A DNA stretch of 64,000 nucleotides. Source: Climacium dendroides. Lineage: Eukaryota > Streptophyta > Bryopsida > Hypnales > Climaciaceae. Made by a program: the position numbers and the translations under genes. The notes below the pieces were generated by a model. The model had not been told where the DNA came from and did not search any database. It saw only the letters and a list, made by a program, of their open reading frames with translations. Below, in pieces: positions 22,506-35,349 of this stretch (its first letter is position 1; each line of letters opens with the position of its first letter). The stretch is from positions 806,001 through 870,000 of the forward strand of contig CATNNA010000004.1 in NCBI GenBank assembly GCA_950106755.1, read 5' to 3'.

Positions 22506-24059
22506 TTGAATCAGAAGCTTCTGTCTACCTTCGATCTAGTATGCAATCTAAATCCAAAGCCTTTGCGTTATCCTAAGTGAGCAATCAACAAAATCTTTTT
22601 TCAATTTAGTTATACATGGCATAGGTCAATCACTCCATTTTGAAGAACTGAAGGGGATTTTATGCAATGGAACTAAAATAATCTAAAATTGTGACAACTT
22701 AGGTTAATATCATTTCATTTCAATCAATGTTCTATGTCTTTTGTCTTCAGCAATTTCACTTTAAGTGGCACTTTCTTATTGTTATAGTGTTTAGATTGTA
22801 TTGTTTATTGAATCTAGATGTGGCTGTGGTACATAGTTAGTATGTTTCCAGTATATATTTGCAATACTTTGATTTTGCTTCTTCTTTCTATATGACAAGT
22901 CTAGTCTTGTTCTAATTTTGTTATCAATATAGCTAATTTCAAGTTCATGATGGTTTGTGCAGAAATATTTTGACTCCCCTACTTGATCCATATTCCCTTC
23001 TAGGAATGATAGTGCTCATGTCTTTTCTAGAGACATTGGATCTACTTGCACTACAACAAAAGCAATATTTTATGACTACAAAATATAATTGTAGTAAGTT
23101 GTAAAATAAAAAAATATTACTCACACAAAAGTCACTATAGATGACTTGGAATATAACTAACTCCAGTAGTTTAGAAGCAGTCACTTCAGACATCAATCAT
23201 ATTACTTAGCAATCATATGGGTTGAAGGATATAAATACCTATATTTAATTATATTTTTTGCTATGTGGAAAATAAATCTCATGAGTCATATTTTTGAATG
23301 ATGTAGAATATGAATATGACTCTTGTGAATCATATTCTTTACTAATGTGAAATATGACTCTTATAAATCATATTTTTAGTTGACATGGTAGTTTATGTAG
23401 ATGTTATTAGTAATTTTATGACTGATTGTAGTTATATTTTGGGATGTGTAAGGTTACATTTTGACACACATAAGTATGAGCATAAAATAACTATAACTAA
23501 TTATATTTTGGCCAATATATATTGTAAAATGTAACTCAAGCAAGTGATATTTTGGATAATTGAGAGTCATATTTTTCAAATTTGTATGTAGTTTGTGATT
23601 GGAGTGATTGAGGTCCAAAATAGCTTTAATTACAAACTACAAGTACATTTTTCATGCATTTTAAATGGACATGACACATTGCAATTATACATCAAGATGA
23701 TTTAACAATTGAAAAAAAACCTTCATGTAGTTAAAAACACATACACATGATTTTAGAGATATACATGAGACAATCATATTGAAGAGGGAGAATGCAAGAA
23801 GGAATGCAACTCTCTTCATTGACATTTATTAACCAACAATATAAAACATATATATCACAATAAATCATTCACAAAATTCAATAGGACCTATATTCCTTAC
23901 AATAATGTGAAGATGGTTCTATTGGGTTGCAAGTAGCCTCCAACAACTCTGTTTCAACTTTTAGTGCCTACATATACAATTAAAGAAATGAGAGGTTCAT
24001 TCATTTTTTAATGAATGTACAACAAAGTAAGGTTTACAACAATACAAAATATGTAGCAC

Positions 24060-24490
24060 AAGTTTAAAATGGAAAGAATAAAAATGATGATGAAAGAAAA
24101 AAAAATGACAAGTGCTAAAGGATAACAAGTAAGAGTTAAGATGCAACAAGATATAACAATTAAGAGGCAATAAGAAACAAGTGTTAAGAGGCAACAAAAA
24201 GAAACAAGAAGTAAGAACAAAAAAGCAATAAGAGGAAACAAAAAGCAAGAACTAAGAGAAAAAAGAATTAAAATGCAAAAAGAAAAAATAAGATTCATAA
24301 ATTAAAAAGCAACAACTAAGAAAAAAAAATTAGAATGCAAGAAGAAAAAACAAGATTTATAAACTAAAAAGCAACAAGAAGCAAGAGCTAAAATGCAACA
24401 AAAATCAACAACTAAAAAACAAAAAACAACAAGTAACAACAACTAAGAAGCAACAACTAAGAAGTAACAAGTAAGAACTAAGAGACAACA
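24060..24490. repeat. purine-rich low-complexity tract (AAGAAGCAACAACTAAG-like)
   Basis: About 430 bp within the CACTA-like element consists of irregular repeats of AAGCAACAA, AACTAAGA and AAGAAACAAG. It is strongly A/G/C on the plus strand, with few T. Hydrophobic minus-strand frames across it are by-products of composition. Confidence 0.75.
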
Positions 24491-24522
24491 AAGGCAAGGA
24501 AGAAGAGCCAATAAAAGTAGTG

Positions 24523-24572
24523 GCTAGGGTTTCAAAACCCTAAAGTAGTGACGATTAGGGTTTCAAAATTCT
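24523..24572 (+). promoter_or_regulatory. telo-box-like TAGGGTTT/AAACCCTA cluster
   Basis: GCTAGGGTTTC, AAAACCCTAAA and GATTAGGGTTTC occur within 50 bp. Plant telo-boxes (AAACCCTA) occur in promoters and bind Myb/TRB proteins, but here the sequence lies inside a transposon and may be incidental. Confidence 0.4.
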
Positions 24573-25940
24573 AAAAAAGTAGTGATTAAGTTTGAAAATC
24601 CAAAAAAAATTTGCCTAGGATTTCAAAATTTTAAACAATGACTTGTCCATATTTTTTTTGGATTACCCATATTTTTTTTGGATTGCCCATATTTTTCTTG
24701 GGCTACCTAAAAATTAAAAAAATGTCACTCCCATGAAAATATGACTAAAAATATTAATCAACATTCTTCAAACATGTTCCCTACATTCTCTATGAAATAC
24801 TTTGGTGTTCCCAATGGGCATATAGTATATGCTTGTAAAATACAAGGCTCCAAAATGACTAGCAGTCATATTTTACAGTCATATTTCTCCCCAAGGTATT
24901 GGCATCCAAAAATATGACTGTGAGCAATCACCAATTATCCCTAGTCATATTTTTGTAATCATAAAACATTGTTTTTATTGAACAATTGTTACATTTGCCC
25001 AAAAACATGATGTCTACATATGTGATTTTGTTACTGTGCTCAAGATTACAAAGGGACAGCTCTATACACTCTATGTTGACAAGAGCATGGCATATGCTTC
25101 AGATGAGTTTGGGGCATTCAAAAACATTCTTGATTGCTCTCATAGCCAGATCTACATGAAGTGGATTTCAAATCTGAACAACAAATCTATCCAAATGGCT
25201 AGAATATTTGGGCAATGCATGAACAATTCCCTGTAGATAGAGGGATTTTGAATTATTAATTTCAGTTATTGTTTGACTTATTAGAGGAACTGTGGTGTTT
25301 TGAATTAGTTATTTTCTTGTGAAATCAAACTGAGTGACTTGTTACACCATTGATTATTGTTGTCTCTACATTATTCATGAATTTGTGTTTATTTTGTAGA
25401 GGGGTAGCCCGACAATTGTTAAGGGAGCTTGCATCATGTTTTTCCTCTCATGATATTATAGATGCTCTTGAGGTGGTATATTCCCAATATTGGCTACAAA
25501 CTGAAGCTGAAGAGTGTTTCCCTAAACACTTGTCAATTCTTATGTTCCATTATTGTGAGCCGAAATTGGTGGAAGTAGATAAGGTAAAGCACTTAATCCC
25601 ACCTCTTTTGAATCGTCACAAATTAGAGACAAAGTAGGGTTTATTTAAGTTATCCATAGTGAACAACTCCAAGAAGCACATGGAGCCTCTATTTGACCTA
25701 AACCCCCTCACACATATTTGGCGTTACTTGGATTCATGCACTGTTTTGAGAGTGAAAGCATTTCTTGAGTACTACAAGTTGGCTAAAATTACAATTGTCC
25801 AAGTTCTAGGATCAATAGAGGATGAGAGGTGCTTCAACTCTCTTGCCTTTCTCAAGAACAAGTTGTGAAATTCCTTGGACACCCATCTACAGTGTGTTGT
25901 TGGGATGTATTCACAAAAAATCTTTACCTTAGAGACCTCC

Positions 25941-26799
25941 TTACAATGATGCCTATAAACTATAGGTTGAAGGAATAGATAAGAGATATGGGCTTCTCAA
26001 TTGAGTTTCAAGGTAAGTGGGTAGTAGGGAAGTTCAAGAGCCATACTTGATCTTGGACTTTTTCTTGAATGGATGGCCATGGCTTGGCCATTTGTATCCA
26101 TCAAGACTCTATGAATGAAATTTTATATTCTTATGCTATATGTTTTAATGTACATTCTTTGCAAGTGTACTTTTATTTTAATCTTCTCTACATATAGAAT
26201 GAAATGGTGCTTAAATGCACTTACAGCAGCCTAAGAATTTGCCTTATTTTACTTGCACAAAATCTCTTAAGTGCCATATGACATCCCCACTTCCAAATAA
26301 ATTCGCCTTTCTTTGCTTAAATTTTTTTTGCTTAAATTTTTTTTGGCACAAGTGCTAAAATTAGTCACCACTTCCTAACAAGTAGGGCAAAAAAATTATC
26401 TGAAATTCAATCCATCGCCAGGATATTTCATTGACGAAACTGTAGCCCTCGCCATGTGGTCCACAGAAAAAGGGGATGGATAGCCAATCTGGCTTTCAGC
26501 CAAAACCAAAAAAAAAAGGGCTGGTTTCCACCAAACTTTTGACTCATTTCACATGACTAGCATGTTGCCATACAGATCAGAGGCCAATATGCTGGAAACA
26601 TGGTCAGATACAATTAAATTGAAATTAAAAAAATTATACAGTAACCGAAACAGGTTCATCAAAATTTGCGAGCAACTGTTGTCGATGCATATTACAGACT
26701 TCGATCATTCAGTGGCAATATTGGCTTCAGGAAGTTGCCCATAGAAGCGGGAAAATAGTACTCTCTTCACCCGCACTACGAAAGTGCAGTACATCCTGA
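25941..26799. other. spacer between the hAT relic and the DRM gene
   Basis: The stretch is AT-rich, with the 3' remnants of the hAT element on the left and the 3' flank of the minus-strand DRM gene on the right. No further gene was recognised. Confidence 0.4.
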
Positions 26800-29700
26800 T
26801 CACTTGTGTCGTAACCTGATCGTCAACTCTCGTACTGCAGCCACGACCCGTGAAAACTCAAAGAAAATACTCGACTGCTTCCCGTCGAGTCCAACGCGAG
26901 TCACGTGGTTACTCCCAGATAGGTTGTTGCAAGGGGTCCCACCAACGATTAAGTCAAACCCACCATACATGTTCACAAGTTCTGAAATCTGAGCTCGCCC
27001 AAGGTCTTTAATATTGCGATAATTCTGGTTGAGAACCCCAGCTTGTTTACTCGAAGCCCACCATGCTTCTAGACAACGGCGCGTTCCATCATCAATTTCA
27101 ACAATCACAACAACTAGGAGTTTGACGCCCAACTTGTGCAGAGCAACCTCAGCACCTCCTAATCCAGAGAACAGAGATAACACCTTCACGCCATTTGGAT
27201 ACAGTGGTTTCAAAACCGAAAAATGAAACGCTACAGTGTACACAGAGAAGCTGTTGCCCAAGGCTTTGAATCTAGATCTGTTGCTAAGAATATTTCTTGA
27301 ATGACCTGCATCAAAGCCCAACATAGCCTGCATTCATGCACAAGTTCAGAAACTAGATCAATAAAGAGTTACAGAGATTTTGACTACCGAAACTCCACTA
27401 GTAGACCAGAAGCTCTGTACAAGCAGTTGAGATACACTTAGGCCATCACATGACCTAAAATCACAAACGTGACATCAATAAGTGCTCAAAATTGACCTCG
27501 ATCTCAATCTCGTCGATTGGTGTTGGAATATTTGGAGCAGTCCACACCAAATTCCAGTGCCTGCACAAGTTAAGTATCTCTCGTTGTTTCTCAGGACTTG
27601 GATCTGCAGTTTGCAATGCTGTCCCTTCTCCAATATGAAGCTTCTTGATCAGAAACTCAGACCCCATCCGAGTAGTTATACAGTTGAGCTTCGTTCGGGG
27701 GTCCCAGGCTGGCCAGAACGCTTTGGTATGTGGCAAGAGTTCCTGAATAGTCATTGGGGGGTCAGCTAATATCTTCTTCCTCCCTTGTAACGGCAGATTG
27801 TGGATGTATCCCCTTGGACGCCGACAGGCAGAAAAGTGCATCGAATCAACAAACTCTGGTTCAATGTCAAAAAGATGCCTTCGTATTCTATCCCACTCAT
27901 CATTAGGCATGCTTGCAACATTCTCAAAATAGAAGAATGGAGCACCTTTGACATCCTCATCCAAGTAACGAGACTGTACAGGATTACCAGGCAGCCCAAA
28001 CCCCACCGATCCTTCGTGTCTATCTACTGTGATAGATATTTCCTCTTTGACCATTCGAGACCTGTCTACTCTACTCACAGGCGTGTACCTTCGCCGAGAT
28101 GGTACAAGCTTGACTTTGACCGCGCCACAGAGAGACTGGTTCCTGTTCAGAGACGACTGATTCGACTTCCCTCGCTTCATGTTAGGTGCAAAGCTGAGAG
28201 GTGGATCATATTGTTCTTGCTGAAAATTACAAGGACGGCTGAGACGAACAATTGATTTCCTTTGAGTCAAGCCCCCATTGCCTAACTTTTGCTTACTCCT
28301 ACTGCTTGTATTTTCGTTCTCCCTTAAGCGTTGTCGCAGCCAAGACCAACCAGAAAATTGTAATATGTCCTGCGACTAAAGAAGACATTGCTTTAAGATT
28401 TGGAAGTATTCAAGTACAGATCTAGGGAAATGAGGAGCAAATTGTATGATCCTGAATTAATATGAATTTGGAACTCGTTCTTTCAAGTCTTATGAAATAT
28501 GATTCGTAATTATTCTGCAAACAAAATGATGATTGGCCTCAGTGCATGAATCCTTTCTACGTTAAGTCGATATCAAGGACGTAACCGAAACTCTTTCACT
28601 AAAGTACACTCGACTGGAGTATGCAGGCAGGATAAAATCAGACAGAATAGATTTCTGTCCAGATAATGCGCTCAAGATTGACATCCAAAACCACCTTACT
28701 CAAGTTACCACATCGACGTTCCAAAATGACTTAACTTTACCTTATTCAATCCTGCGTCATGAGCCGCAAGGAAGTCAGCATGATCAGCCATTTGGTCTTG
28801 TTCTGCGTTCCACAAATACAACTGAATCATCATCAGAAAGTCCACGTCCCTCAACACGAAATGAAATGAAAGTCGCGAAACGCTATCCCTGAAGGAAATA
28901 ACAAAGGGAGCACAGAAAACAGTTCCCAAGGTCATTCTCACCACGAATAACCACAGCTCGTTTAACAGTCTTGGCTTCGTAACTAAATTCTTCCATTAAT
29001 CTCTTAGCATTGCTGGCTCGCTTCACATAACCAGCCTGCTGAAAGTCTACTGTCAAAGTCAATTTCTTTCAGAACAACCAGCAACAACATCCTGCACCCT
29101 GGACTCCAAGAAATATTGAAGCAAATTCACTTCCAGTACTAGGCTAACGGACCAGAACGTTCAATGTCACAATCCAACTAAGTTCATACCGAGGTTGAAG
29201 CTTGTGGATTCTGTTGGGCAGTTCTGTATAATAGATACTCTAACAGCATGTCATAATCAGCACCCTCTCCTGGGAAAGTATGTATAAAACGGTTCAGATT
29301 CGTTATAAGATACCAACAGTGACCACATCATCGTGCAATACTATCAGTAGTCCAATTCCATTCTCAACATCAAAACTTGTATCACCTCGTAAGCAAACAA
29401 TTGTGACTCTTCACCTTGCAATGTACTAAGATTGGATAGCATTCACAAATACATAACATCCAAATTTCAAAACCACTAACCATAGGCCAAAAAAAACCCG
29501 AATCAGACCTAGTTCTTGAAGTGCCGTCTGAACCACTTCCGCTGCAAATCCATGATTACTTAGAAGGTGATGATAGCCTTGTTCAGTCGGAAGTTTCCTT
29601 TCACGTAACGTAACAGGATAATCTGATCCCCTCTCATCAGTCCAATAGGTTGGTAATCCCTGCTGGGGTGGAGACGCTTCATCATAGACGTCAAAATCAC

Positions 29701-31170
29701 TGCCTGTATAGTCTTCCATATCCTATTAACAAAAGCCCAATGCCCAAAATTATGATAGCACAAAATAATGAGCTGAAAGAATTTACAATCAAAATTAGTG
29801 ATCTTGGACCAGTTACATCAGCAAATGATATCATCCCTCGAGAACCCAAGGAACTTAGCTGAAACTGTAATCATGAACAGAAAGCGACCCACCCTAAACT
29901 GCTCGGCTCCAGTTTTTTTCAATTGCTGACGCATTGCTGAAAGACCAGAAATATTTTCTTCAGAGGTCTTAATTACATTGTAGTTCGGCACATTAGCTTC
30001 GCAGGGATCTGGTTGTCTCTGAAAATTAGGCCTTAGGACATCGTTATTCTCACACCAATCGAGAAGAAACTGCAATATGATAGAGTCGTCAGCTTGACCT
30101 CCTGAATCAACAATATTATCAAGCGTCAGTACGTCTTGATATACGTCTGAAGAAAATTCAGGCCTAGAGAACCTCAACATCAAGACAGTCTCTTGTGCAC
30201 CGACTCGTTGAAATTTATACAACCCCACATTCTTTTACTAGGTCTGAAGCTAGCAGAGTACAAGACATCATCTCTAATTCATCCTTGAAAGTCAAAGTTT
30301 TCGCACTAAGAAATGCGTACTTCAGAAGTCCGGCGGAATCAATTAGCACCATAGTTAATCAATTAATTATAACCCATGACACTAAGTATCCAGCCATGGG
30401 CACAATATACCGGCACTTAAGGCTGTAAAATCCAGATGATTACTTTATTAAACTGTAAGAACGTATCATCACGAATTTTCGATTGACACACCGTGCAGCA
30501 GAATGGCTCGTTGAATAAGGGCGGGTGGAAATCCCAATTCCTGGAATGCGTTTTCTTGGTGGTCTTCTGGTATAGGAGGGAGTCGCCCAGTCACGTTCTG
30601 CATGATTCAAAAATGTAAGTACACAACAGCAGTGAAATTCAAGCGGACATTGGTTACCACAAATTGTATAATGCAGCTCCACGCACATCCAAAAAGTACC
30701 TGCAAGGACTGAGGAGCTTCTCTGAACGCCTTCTCTTTGACAGCATAACCTACACTGACACCGTTTTCCAAATCGACCTTACTGGACGGTGGATCGTACT
30801 CCAACGATGTCGCTACCGCACAGCTCCCACCGGCGCCAGGGATTTCTACTTGACAAGTTTGTAGCCCCTTAGCATGAAATAATGTACAAACGGAATCACG
30901 CCAACCATTCCCATTTTGAAATAAGCTACAGATTGGGTCTTCACACCCGCTCCCATGAGGATATTCATCTCTCTTCGTTAGATAATTTTGAGGTTCTCCA
31001 GAGGAAGCTTCTAGTTTGACAGAAAATAATGCCACATTACAGTCATGTGGCCGAAATTCATTCACCTCTGTGCCAGAGGGTTCAGGCATAAGACCACCCA
31101 ATCTGCTGGCTGCCTCTATTCGCTTATGCCTTATTTCTGATGATGAAGCATCTTCGTCATTTAATGCCAT
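26800..31170 (-). CDS. DRM: DRM-type de novo DNA (cytosine-5) methyltransferase
   Basis: DRM enzymes install cytosine methylation in all contexts in RNA-directed DNA methylation. Proposed coding exons, 5' to 3': 31170-30700, 30597-30492, 30101-29893, 29722-29509, 29269-29190, 29038-28942, about 28888-28741, 28369-27497 and 27327-26800. Exons 2+3 form one UBA domain (AFQELGFPPALIQRAILLHG continuing GQADDSIILQFLLDW) and exons 4+5 another (HGFAAEVVQTALQELG continuing EGADYDMLLEYLLY). The catalytic order is rearranged: FFYFENV (motif VI) in exon 8, then ALGNSF (X), LFSGLGGAEVALHKLG (I) and GGTPCNNLSGSN (IV, catalytic PC) in exon 9. Phases fit except at the junction of exons 6 and 7, off by one in my reading. 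The protein would be about 900 residues, longer than usual, mainly from a 157-residue N-terminal exon. The start ATG lies just after an acceptor-like ACAG, so 5' UTR exons are likely upstream. Confidence 0.9.
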
Positions 31171-33400
31171 ATCCTGTCACCATAAAATGTTTCGGATTAT
31201 CCATTACAGAGTACCAGAGAAAACAAAAGCTGCTCAAGAAAGATCACAATCAACAGTATGAATCGAACTATTGGATCTTTCTAAGAATTATCCAAAATAT
31301 ACAATCGAGAAGCTTTCATCATTCTCAATGCAAGAGCATTCGCAAGGAATGCATCATGTGGTCAGCAAAGAAGATATCAATGACACAGCATTCAAATAGT
31401 TGAGTAAACACGATCTTGCAGCCAGACACAAATCGTCAATTTGAAACTCAGTCAGAAACATTTGATTTGGCACGTAAACAGTAAGATTGCAAAAAACAAG
31501 TATATTCACTTTGTGATCAGATTAAAATAGTTAGAGGTAGTGCCGAGTGAAGACAGAAGCAGTAAAATATTCACAATTCCTGCAAAAATACTTGCTTGAT
31601 GATTTTTTTCACTCATACCCAATCTGCTGCTCCTCTATTCAACACCATACCAGGAATCCAAATTTCTAAGATATTTTCAAGAAGTCACACAGAACTACCC
31701 AAATTCTACTGGATATTATATGTGGATTAGTTCCCAGTAACCCCCGTTTACACCTCAGTGTGAACAGTTGGCTGCGATCGGACTTAATGTACAGTCTTCA
31801 CCAGAATGAAATTTGAAAATTCAAAACGGTATCTTGAAGCGTCATTTTGAAGTTCCGTGTCCGTAAGTCTTTCCTAAGACTCACTCATCCTGAATAGTTC
31901 AACGCCCAACAAGGAGTGGAATTGAATTATTCAAAATCAGAAAAATCAACATCATAGATGTTAAACTTCTTGTGTCTCTAACCAGAAAACACTTGCAGAA
32001 TAAATGAGATGAAAAGTGCTCGATAATATGATGATAACGTGACGCTTAGAGCATTTCTAGGAGGCAATTTAAGAACACCTTAATTAGTTCTAATGAGTGT
32101 CTCGTCTACTCTCATGCTGATAAAAAGCTTTAATTATATAAGAAAGCAGTAAAAGGAATCCATTCACAGTTCGACACCATTCTCATCCAATCAGAGAATT
32201 TCAAGGCATTCAACTGTGATTCTTAAAGAACCAATCCCAGAAGTAAAGCATCTGATGAAGGAATTAATGTCAGCAGCTGCCAGAATTTTATGCTTGTAAC
32301 AGGTGTCTTCGATATCATTATTTGTATGTAGTGAGCTTTTAGAAACAAACACAACTCCAAATAGACTTCTAAAATCGGTGACCTCTGAATCTTAACCAGA
32401 GTTTGTCCACCTCGGTACAACTCTTGATTACCTTGTATAGCATACAGCAGATGAAATAATCCTGCCACCCAATACAGGTCACTAACATGGATTCATTAAA
32501 TCTCAAATGGTTTTATGAACAGCTCTCTACACTCGAGCTCTGAGCTCATCATTCCTCAAAAAGCGTCATCCAAATCACATCATGGTCTAGCAGTGATAGG
32601 TAACGTTAGACAAACAGACATTCACGGAGAGGCTGTCGCAATGTTGCCAGTCACCATTCATAAATACACAGAGCACCTACCATATTCTCCGTTAGCAGAA
32701 GGAATAAATGACAGCTATGACCTGGGCGATTGAAACTTAGGCTTAGATATAGTTCAATCTGATACCGTGAAAGAGAGAATAGGAACTCGCAAACAGCACG
32801 TCATTAAGCCAATACAGAACCAAAGGATCCATCGAGGCACATTCCCAGTCTCCTAAGAACTTCATTTCAGAAAAGCACAAATTACGATGAATGTCAGAAC
32901 GAAATTCTCAGTTAATATAAAGTAGTGCAGAAAGGAGGTGCGTGAGTCAGTAGAGGAGAAACGCGGAGTACGTGAGACCTCAACAATTGATTATCTAGGT
33001 GCATAGAGTGCAGGGGAAGAAGCTGCACGTTACTTCCCGACCAGCAGAATAAGTAAAGGATCACATCCTAATTAAAGCATCCAAAATTTCACAATACAAG
33101 GTTAGTATGCAAAGACACAAATAAGGAACCTCGTTAAGTACTTTGTTCCATTTCCAGATTGGTGGCGACCAGGACACGGACCGCATTCCTTGCCCATCCA
33201 TGACGATATCAACCTTCCGTCTTCATCTTCATAGGCTCAAGAACATTTTCAAAGAAAGGCTGGAATTCCAAGAAAGGCTGGTCAGAAATAAGGTCAACCA
33301 GGTCCAAGTTGTGCTCCGTTCTAGGCCTCAGAATCTTTCCTGAGAAGTAAATCCATCGATCAAGTCATCAGAGAACCTACGTCAGGTCACCACCCAAGAG
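31171..33400 (-). other. putative 5' UTR introns and promoter region of DRM
   Basis: The first coding exon of DRM is preceded by GGTGACAG, a plausible splice acceptor, so untranslated exons probably lie in this interval. No long frame, transposon motif or repeat was recognised. Base composition resembles the DRM introns. Confidence 0.4.
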
Positions 33401-35349
33401 ATATCGCCCTGTAAGAAACTCTTATCACACCACCGCAAACCTCAAAACCACTATCTCGCACGATTATGTTGTGAATGCGGTGAAACTATAAACTACGAGG
33501 CAAGCAAAATGTGGACAATTTTAAGGGTATCAGACGCATGTCGAACTGAGGAATGTTTTCAAAGTAAGCTGAGGGGTAATGGAGTGTAGTGACTGTAGAC
33601 CTGAAATTAGTTCAAGTACCGTGAGGAAGACATGAGAACATAAAGAGGACGACGGCTGTGACGGCTGTTGTCAACCAAAGTCATTTAAGGTACCAGTTGC
33701 CAATCATTTAAACAATTTTGGAGCAGATGGTGGTGGTCAGCGTTCCCAGAACGGATATAGGGGAATTAGCCCCAAGGCTATTTCCGTGTAGAAAGGGAGC
33801 TATTTTCGCAATCTTTTTCTTTTTGGGGAAAAACAAGGATATATAAGTAATGGAAAAACGTGGCATTTTTATTACATTTTTTTTACTACTGTTAAACTTG
33901 CTATTGTGTAGAAAATTTGGAAGCGCAATGGTGGCTAATTTGTGTGTTTTGGGTTAATGGTAATTGCTAAGTGATACATAAAAGTGTCACAAATTGACAA
34001 CTTTTGTGAAAGTATTGTGGACTGTATTCAAATCACAATTTTGTACAATGGAGAGTTCTTAAGTGAATTTTTTGAATTTATGTCTTTAGAAGATTACAAT
34101 GATAAACTATATCACCACCCAGGGAGTTGAACCTTTCTTGCCAATGCAAGACTACCCCAAATGCAATGATGGTATTCTGCACACAAACATACAAGCCACA
34201 TTAGTTTTAAAATTGCAATGGTTAGAATAGTTTCTAAACAAAGTGAAGGTATAATAGTCCCGCATCTCCAGCTAGTCTTCAAGAAGACCAATTTCATGCA
34301 ACTCATTCGAACTCCTGTTGTCCCGGAAAGATAACAACATCCCATACTCTATGTAGAAGGCACCATATATTAAGGATACATAAGCAGCCAAGTTGGCCAA
34401 ACCTCATGGAAACTAAGGAAATACAAATAATGGCAAGTAATGGGATTTAAGAAAAGGATACTAACTCAAGGATACCAATCCACGCTTCTAGGACCTTAAA
34501 GATTCCCTTACCTACTGACCTCGACAACAAATTTCCAAGAATTTATAGCTTTTCTATATGGAAAATTTTCTAGAGAAAAATATTGCTGGCCAAACATTCA
34601 CACAACAAGGGGCAAGTGCTTATCCAATCTATTTCTATTGTAGGATTTAAGGAATTTCAAAGATGAAAAACATCTCTCATCCTCTATAGAGCCTAGGACC
34701 AGACAACACCTAATTTCAGCAACTTTAAAGTATTTAGAAATGAACTTATAGAGATGTCACGGTTGTGCAAGTCTACGCTACAACTTTATTACTAAATTCA
34801 CATTCAAATGTGGGCTGCAAGCTACCTTGCAGTTGACTTACATAGTTACTTTAAAAAGGCCTTGTTGCAAATCTAGATTCAATGCTGAGAGCAATTTGGA
34901 GGCGATGTGAGGCTTACCGCCCTTATACAAGGGTTGGCCCCTGTTTACTAATTTGGTGTCATTGTAAAAGCTTTTGAGCACAAATAGGTGGTGCACAAAG
35001 CTTACATCAGCCCCTTCTTATGTCCAATATTAGAAATATATTATCCCAAAAGCATTAAGTTATTCAAGTTGAGGAAAGCGTCGATCTAATTCAGCACATA
35101 ATGCCAAAGTAATATTTGTAAACAACCTAAAACACGAAAGTTACTTACCACCACAAAGAAAACCAATCAGGAAAAGTGAAAAAAACAAATCCTAAACTCA
35201 AGCCAATAGTCCTTAAGCTTTAGCTTTATCCAGCAATCCGGATATACAAAAAGAAGAAACTAGAAACATCTGAAAGCAAAAAAAAATGGGAAACAAAATG
35301 CGTCACTTACTCACGACAAAGAAAACAAAAAAATGGAACAAGGCATACC
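33401..35349. other. AT-rich spacer, no gene recognised
   Basis: Short frames only. Sequence next to 35.35 kb may be further decayed parts of the minus-strand hAT relic, but I could not read it. Confidence 0.35.

Larger units (their letters stand above)
23049..24977. mobile_element. CACTA-like non-autonomous DNA element in the hAT gene
   Basis: The left end reads CACTACAACAAAAGCAAT, close to the CACTA-superfamily terminus. The next about 30 bases match, inverted, the right side near 24,940-24,976 (AATCATAAAACATTGTTTTT). TTG occurs just outside both ends (23046-23048 and 24978-24980), as a 3-bp duplication would. Subterminal regions are full of ATATGACT/AGTCATAT motifs in both orientations, typical of CACTA elements. 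The right terminus lacks the terminal CACTACAA bases, so that end is decayed. Host hAT sequence (FLETLDLL, then TFAQKHDVYICDF) lies on both sides. No transposase was found inside. Confidence 0.65.
10255..25940 (+). pseudogene. hAT-like (DUF4371-type) transposase gene split by several insertions
   Basis: Pieces in correct order make one transposase. At 10,255-11,010 is the N-terminus with a WAVKLVWAELIRG...CTVC zinc-finger-like region, with a frameshift near 10,545 and ending in CDEVTTVD. At 14,592-14,813 is the segment GSWLCIHAYIIENY through LICFRVDGINIFQG. At 18,361-18,690 is the segment with HCMAHKYNLA and STRWVSLLEPL, including a TAG in place of a likely CAG. After an intron come about 22,967-23,045 (LLGMIVLMSFLETLDLL) and 24,981-25,868. 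The last piece holds FAQKHDVYICDFV, WISNLNN and the C-terminal hAT dimerisation block (EYYKLAKITIVQVLGSIEDE). Removing the inserts plus one target-site copy restores the frame at two exon sites. Several frameshifts and stops show it is dead. hAT transposases mobilise DNA by cut-and-paste. Confidence 0.8.

Noticed and set aside
23997..24298. Leu/Phe/Cys-rich minus-strand frames resembling membrane proteins
   Set aside because: They translate a purine-rich low-complexity tract inside the CACTA-like element.
32223..33343. Short frames upstream of DRM as a separate gene
   Set aside because: No domain, mixed strands and lengths under 85 codons; more likely intron or UTR sequence.
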